Assembly (NCBI GenBank): GCA_017999985.1
Contig: JAGNKU010000019.1
Span: forward strand, 1-64,000
DNA length: 64,000 bases
DNA from: Phycisphaerae bacterium
GTDB taxonomy: Bacteria > Planctomycetota > Phycisphaerae > UBA1845 > Fen-1342
Reading direction: 5' to 3'
Below the pieces are notes generated by a model. It ran no database searches, was not told where the DNA came from, and saw only the letters and a list, made by a program, of their open reading frames with translations. Position numbers and translations under genes: made by a program. This document shows positions 60,460-64,000 of this stretch, piece by piece; position 1 is the stretch's first letter, and the number at the start of each line of letters is the position of its first letter.

Positions 60460-61683
60460 ATGTATTACCCCCGCGCCATGAGTGCGAGCTGTCTGGCCGC
60501 GGCCGAGCAGTTCCCCGTGCTGCTGCTCACCGGCCCGCGGCAGGTCGGCAAGACCACGCTCCTACAGCGCCTGGCAGGCAAGCAGCGGCGCTACGTCACA
60601 CTCGACGACCCCACGCTGCGCGCGCTGGCGCAGAGCGACCCGGCCCTGTTTCTGCAGCGCTACGAGCCACCGGTGCTCATCGACGAAATCCAGTATGCCC
60701 CGCAGCTCCTGCCGCTCATCAAGATGATGGTCGACGAGCGGCGCCACCCGGGGCTGTTCTGGCTGACCGGCTCGCAGCAGTTCCACCTGATGAAAGGCAT
60801 CTCCGAAACCCTGGCGGGCCGCGTCGCGGTCCTGTCCCTGCTCGGCTTCTCGAACCGCGAGCGCCGCCGGCGCGCGGCGGATCTGCCACCTTTCCTGCCG
60901 ACGGAGGCGTGCCTGCGCGCGCGCGAACGCGCCGCTCCGACGCTCACGCTCAAACGCGCGTACGGCGACATCTGGCTCGGTGGCTTCCCAGCACTCGTGA
61001 CCAAGGCGGTCCGCGATCGCGACCTGTTCTTCGGCTCGTACCTGCAAACCTACTTGCAGCGTGACGTCAAAGACCTTGCCCAGGTCGGCAACGAAGCCGC
61101 GTTCTTGCGCTTCGTGAAAGCCTGCGCCGCCCGCACCGGCCAAATGCTCAATCTGACCGAGCTGGCCCGCGACGTCGACATCGCCCTCAACACGGCGAAA
61201 AACTGGCTCTCCATCCTGCAGACCAGCGGCCAGGTCTACCTGCTCCAGCCGTATCACACGAACGTCACCAAACGCCTGGTGAAGACGCCGAAGCTGTATT
61301 TCCTCGACACGGGGCTCTGCGCGTACCTGACCGGCTGGTCGACGCCCGAGACGTTGGAGGCCGGTGCAATGGGGGGCGCGAGCCTGGAAACGTATGTCGT
61401 CGCGGAGATCCTGAAGAGTTGGTGGAACCACGGCCGGCAGCCACCCGCGTACTATTACCGCGACAAGGACGGCAGGGAGATCGACATGCTGCTCGTGCAG
61501 GACCGCAAGCTCCACCCTGTTGAGATCAAGAAGTCGGCTAGCCCACGCCGCGAGTGGGTCCAGGCCTTCGCGGCGCTGGCGCGGCTCCAGCCGCGACCGG
61601 CTGCGGGCGGGGTCGTGTGTCTGTGCCGCGAACGCGTGCCGCTGACGGACGCCGTGACAGCCATTCCAGTGGGGCTGCTGTAG
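60460..61683 (+). CDS. AAA+ ATPase with DUF4143 domain
   Basis: 407 residues. Walker A is LLTGPRQVGKTTL, Walker B is PPVLIDEIQYAP, and sensor 1 is FWLTGSQQF. The C-terminal DUF4143 region includes GFPALV, SYLQTYLQRDVKDLAQVG and KLYFLDTGLCAYL, with DGREIDML and PVEIKKSASP near the end, an endonuclease-like ending (D..E.K). The function of this widespread family is not established. The Met at 60460 is preferred to a TTG 6 codons upstream. It is flanked on both sides by 121-bp direct repeats. Confidence 0.88.
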   Translation: MYYPRAMSASCLAAAEQFPVLLLTGPRQVGKTTLLQRLAGKQRRYVTLDDPTLRALAQSDPALFLQRYEPPVLIDEIQYAPQLLPLIKMMVDERRHPGLFWLTGSQQFHLMKGISETLAGRVAVLSLLGFSNRERRRRAADLPPFLPTEACLRARERAAPTLTLKRAYGDIWLGGFPALVTKAVRDRDLFFGSYLQTYLQRDVKDLAQVGNEAAFLRFVKACAARTGQMLNLTELARDVDIALNTAKNWLSILQTSGQVYLLQPYHTNVTKRLVKTPKLYFLDTGLCAYLTGWSTPETLEAGAMGGASLETYVVAEILKSWWNHGRQPPAYYYRDKDGREIDMLLVQDRKLHPVEIKKSASPRREWVQAFAALARLQPRPAAGGVVCLCRERVPLTDAVTAIPVGLL

Positions 61684-61709
61684 ACGGCCCGCGCACAGCG
61701 AACACACAT

Positions 61710-61830
61710 GGACGGCACGTCGCAAACCGACGCGACCCGCCCTACCGCTCAAGGGTGGTACGGGCGTTCCGCCCGTCACGAGGGCGGTGCCGGCGGCTCG
61801 GCAGTCACAGACGGGCAAGATGCCCGTACC
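61710..61830. repeat. 121-bp direct repeat, copy B
   Basis: Same orientation as copy A, offset exactly 1476 bases, with five mismatches. It starts 27 bases after the ATPase stop and ends 115 bases before the glycogen synthase ATG. Confidence 0.9.
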
Positions 61831-61944
61831 CGCCATCTCGCACCGCCGGCTACGAGTGGCGGCGCCGCGAAACGGCCGGTACATTGCGGGCGTCTGGCGG
61901 GGCGAGCTTTTTCGCCCCCGACGGCAATACCGGACGTCACGGCG

Positions 61945-63936
61945 ATGAACCAACAACCGAATTCGTACGACCCGGGGGCCAATCACGGAGCCAGCCTGCC
62001 TGCCACGCCGGCGCCGGAGCCGCAGCCGCCCACCGCGCTGCTGTTCGAGGTCTCCTGGGAGGTGTGCTCGCAGGTCGGCGGCATCTACACCGTCCTGCGC
62101 AGCAAGGCGGCCGCGACGGTCCGGCGCTGGGGCGACGACTACTTCCTGATCGGCCCCTACCGCGAGGCCTCCGCCAACGTCGAGTTCGAGCCGCAGCCGC
62201 CCAGTGGAGCGTTGAAAGCGGTCGTCGACGAGCTGGCCGCCACGGGGATCCGCCTGCATACCGGGCGCTGGCTGATCAGCGGGCACCCGCAGGTCATCCT
62301 CGTCGACGCCGGCTCCGTAAGCCCGCGCCTCGCCGAGATCAAGTACTACCTGTGGAAGGACAACGGCATCAGCTCGCCGCCCGGCGATTACGAGTTCGAC
62401 GAGATCGTCGGCTTCGGCAGCGTGGTCGCGGAGCTGCTGACGGGCCTGCGGCGGCATCTGCCGGACCGGGCGATCCTGGCGCAATTTCACGAATGGCAGG
62501 GGGCGGCGGCGATCCCCATTCTCAGGCACCGCCAGGCGCACATCGCGACCGTGTTCACGACGCACGCGACACTGGTCGGCCGGAGCTTGTGCGCAGCGAA
62601 CCAGAACATCTACGACCACCTGGGGCAGATCGATGCCGGCGCGCTCGCGGCGTCGCACGGGTTCGGCCACCGGCACGCGCTCGAAGGCGCGGCAGCCGCG
62701 GCGGCGGACGTGTTCACGACCGTGTCCGCGATCACAGGGCTGGAGTCGCAGCAGTTCCTGGGCCGGCGGCCCGACGCGCTGCTGCCGAACGGGCTGAACG
62801 TGGAGCGCTTCGCCGCCCCGCACGAATTCCAGGTCATGCACCGCGCGAGCAAGCAGCTCATCCACGAGTTCGTGATGGGACACTTCTTCCCCAGCTACAC
62901 GTTCGACCTGGACCGCACGCTCTACGTGTTCTCCGCCGGACGCTACGAATACCGCAACAAGGGGCTCGACGTCTTTCTCGAAGCCCTCTACGAGCTGAAT
63001 CGCCGGATGAAGGCGGACGGGGCCACGGCGACGGTGGTCGCGTTCATCGTGACGCGGGCGGCGTACAAGGCGATCAACGTCGAGACGCTGAACCGCCAGG
63101 CGATGTTCAACGAGCTGCGCGACACGTGCGAGCGGATCGAGGAGGACATGGGGCGGCGGCTGTTCCACACCGTCGCGACCGGGCGGATGCCGACGCTGGA
63201 GGAGCTGCTCGATGAGACGGCGGCGATCCGGCTGAAGCGCATCATGCACGCCTGGAAGACCGGCGCACTGCCAACGATCGTCACGCACGACTTGCTGGAC
63301 GATGCGCACGACCCGGTGCTGTGCCACCTCCGTAACCGCCAGCTCTGGAACCTGCCGGACGACCGGGTAAAGGTCGTGTTCCACCCGGAATTCATGTCGG
63401 TGACGAGCCCGCTGCTGGGCATGGACTACGACCAGTTCGTGCGCGGCTGCCACGTCGGCGTGTTCCCCTCGTACTATGAGCCCTGGGGCTACACGCCGAT
63501 GGAATGCGTCGTGCGCGGGATCCCGGCGGTGTCGAGCGACCTGGGGGGGTTTGGCGATTACGTGATGGAGCACTTCCCCGACCACGACGCGAACGGGATG
63601 TTCGTCGCCCGGCGGCGCGGGACCAGTTTCCAGGCGACCGTCGGACAGGTGGCCGAGTGGCTGTATGGCCTGACGCGCATGTCGCGGCGCGAGCGGATCG
63701 GACTGCGGAACCGCACGGAAAGCCACGGGCAGTTCTTCGACTGGAACAACCTGATCGGCTACTACGTGACGGCCCACAAGATGGCGTTGCGGGCCCGACA
63801 CCCCTACGAAGAACTGGTGCCCGTCGATCCCGAGCTGGATGTCGAGCCGCGCGAGACGCCGGAGCCGGCTCCCCGGCGGACGGCCAAGCGGCGCGCGGGC
63901 GGCGGCCGGCGGAAAGCAGCGGCAGGACGCAGTTGA
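61945..63936 (+). CDS. GT3-type (eukaryote-like) glycogen synthase
   Basis: 663 residues of the GT3 family, UDP-glucose-dependent glycogen synthase as in animals and fungi, as opposed to the GT5 GlgA of most bacteria. VSWEVCSQVGGIYTVLRSKA is the N-terminal glycosyl-donor loop, QFHEWQGAAAIP, TTHATLVGR, LPNGLNVERF and FPSYYEPWGYTPMECVVRG (the E..G block of GT-B enzymes) follow. The basic Ala/Arg/Lys-rich tail after residue ~640 is an extension. The ATG at 61945 is the first Met before homology. No glgB or glgP neighbour is visible in the window. Confidence 0.92.
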   Translation: MNQQPNSYDPGANHGASLPATPAPEPQPPTALLFEVSWEVCSQVGGIYTVLRSKAAATVRRWGDDYFLIGPYREASANVEFEPQPPSGALKAVVDELAATGIRLHTGRWLISGHPQVILVDAGSVSPRLAEIKYYLWKDNGISSPPGDYEFDEIVGFGSVVAELLTGLRRHLPDRAILAQFHEWQGAAAIPILRHRQAHIATVFTTHATLVGRSLCAANQNIYDHLGQIDAGALAASHGFGHRHALEGAAAAAADVFTTVSAITGLESQQFLGRRPDALLPNGLNVERFAAPHEFQVMHRASKQLIHEFVMGHFFPSYTFDLDRTLYVFSAGRYEYRNKGLDVFLEALYELNRRMKADGATATVVAFIVTRAAYKAINVETLNRQAMFNELRDTCERIEEDMGRRLFHTVATGRMPTLEELLDETAAIRLKRIMHAWKTGALPTIVTHDLLDDAHDPVLCHLRNRQLWNLPDDRVKVVFHPEFMSVTSPLLGMDYDQFVRGCHVGVFPSYYEPWGYTPMECVVRGIPAVSSDLGGFGDYVMEHFPDHDANGMFVARRRGTSFQATVGQVAEWLYGLTRMSRRERIGLRNRTESHGQFFDWNNLIGYYVTAHKMALRARHPYEELVPVDPELDVEPRETPEPAPRRTAKRRAGGGRRKAAAGRS

Positions 63937-64000
63937 TAACTCCGGCTGCGCACCGGGCTTTCACACAACACGGGGGCGGCGGAGAGGCGGCGCCTTGTTG

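Noticed and set aside
60234-61830. The two 121-bp repeats as ends of a classical insertion sequence
   Set aside because: They are direct rather than terminal inverted repeats, and the enclosed gene is an AAA+/DUF4143 ATPase, not a transposase.

Overview
The window is G+C-rich (roughly two thirds or more by eye) and gene-dense, and it looks like a chromosomal stretch of a Planctomycetota bacterium, probably of the Phycisphaerae type. The case rests on several traits. Three secreted proteins end in the dockerin-like module GDVNCDG..SFADINPFV. Small zinc-ribbon membrane proteins are present. A PQQ/NHL propeller begins DWPQFRGP after its signal peptide. There is a Ser/Thr kinase with zinc-ribbon and TPR domains, a GT3-type glycogen synthase, and interspersed GGTGGTACGGGCG-type repeats. 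This assignment is inferred from sequence character, not from a phylogeny.

Layout. 1-0.24 kb: tail of a transposase. 0.9-4.8 kb: phoH, a PgpH-type HD phosphodiesterase and ybeY, a conserved RNA/c-di-AMP cluster. 4.8-8.2 kb: a coiled-coil lipoprotein, ubiE-like methyltransferase and acetoacetyl-CoA synthetase. 8.3-11.7 kb: small proteins, a glycosyltransferase-TPR fusion and a Mop protein. 11.7-20.1 kb: a 1135-residue coiled-coil membrane protein, an RluA-type pseudouridine synthase, a diadenylate cyclase-YbbR fusion with altered active-site motifs, YggS and a stand-alone Clp-N protein. 20.0-23.7 kb: a minus-strand operon of two GspF-like proteins and three pseudopilins. 24.0-27.5 kb: YceI, an MlaF-like ATPase, an SGNH hydrolase and a membrane protein.

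27.5-34.8 kb: a tightly coupled minus-strand operon for electron transfer. It encodes a propeller protein, a Tat-type ferredoxin, a NapH-like membrane ferredoxin, a membrane-anchored NuoE-NuoF fusion and a HoxU/NuoG-N-like protein. No other Complex I subunit and no hydrogenase catalytic subunit is encoded here. I consider this the best candidate for an undescribed system. 34.8-45.1 kb: exported proteins (FG-GAP, phosphodiesterase, GH113-like, CHRD and a glycine-rich repeat protein), a 50-residue lipoprotein too short for routine calling, and rnpB. The RNase P RNA carries a palindromic insertion in its P12 arm. 45.3-48.7 kb: PBP2 and RodA, so elongasome peptidoglycan synthesis is retained. 48.7-53.6 kb: a hybrid histidine kinase and a Ser/Thr kinase. 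53.6-54.2 kb: an A+T-rich stretch with a good promoter but only tiny ORFs. 54.2-64 kb: GH20-like hydrolase, queA, an alanine racemase-like protein, two membrane or exported proteins, an AAA+/DUF4143 ATPase bracketed by 121-bp direct repeats, and GT3 glycogen synthase.

Starts were chosen from Shine-Dalgarno spacing, overlaps with neighbours and family boundaries. No tRNA, rRNA or CRISPR array was recognised.
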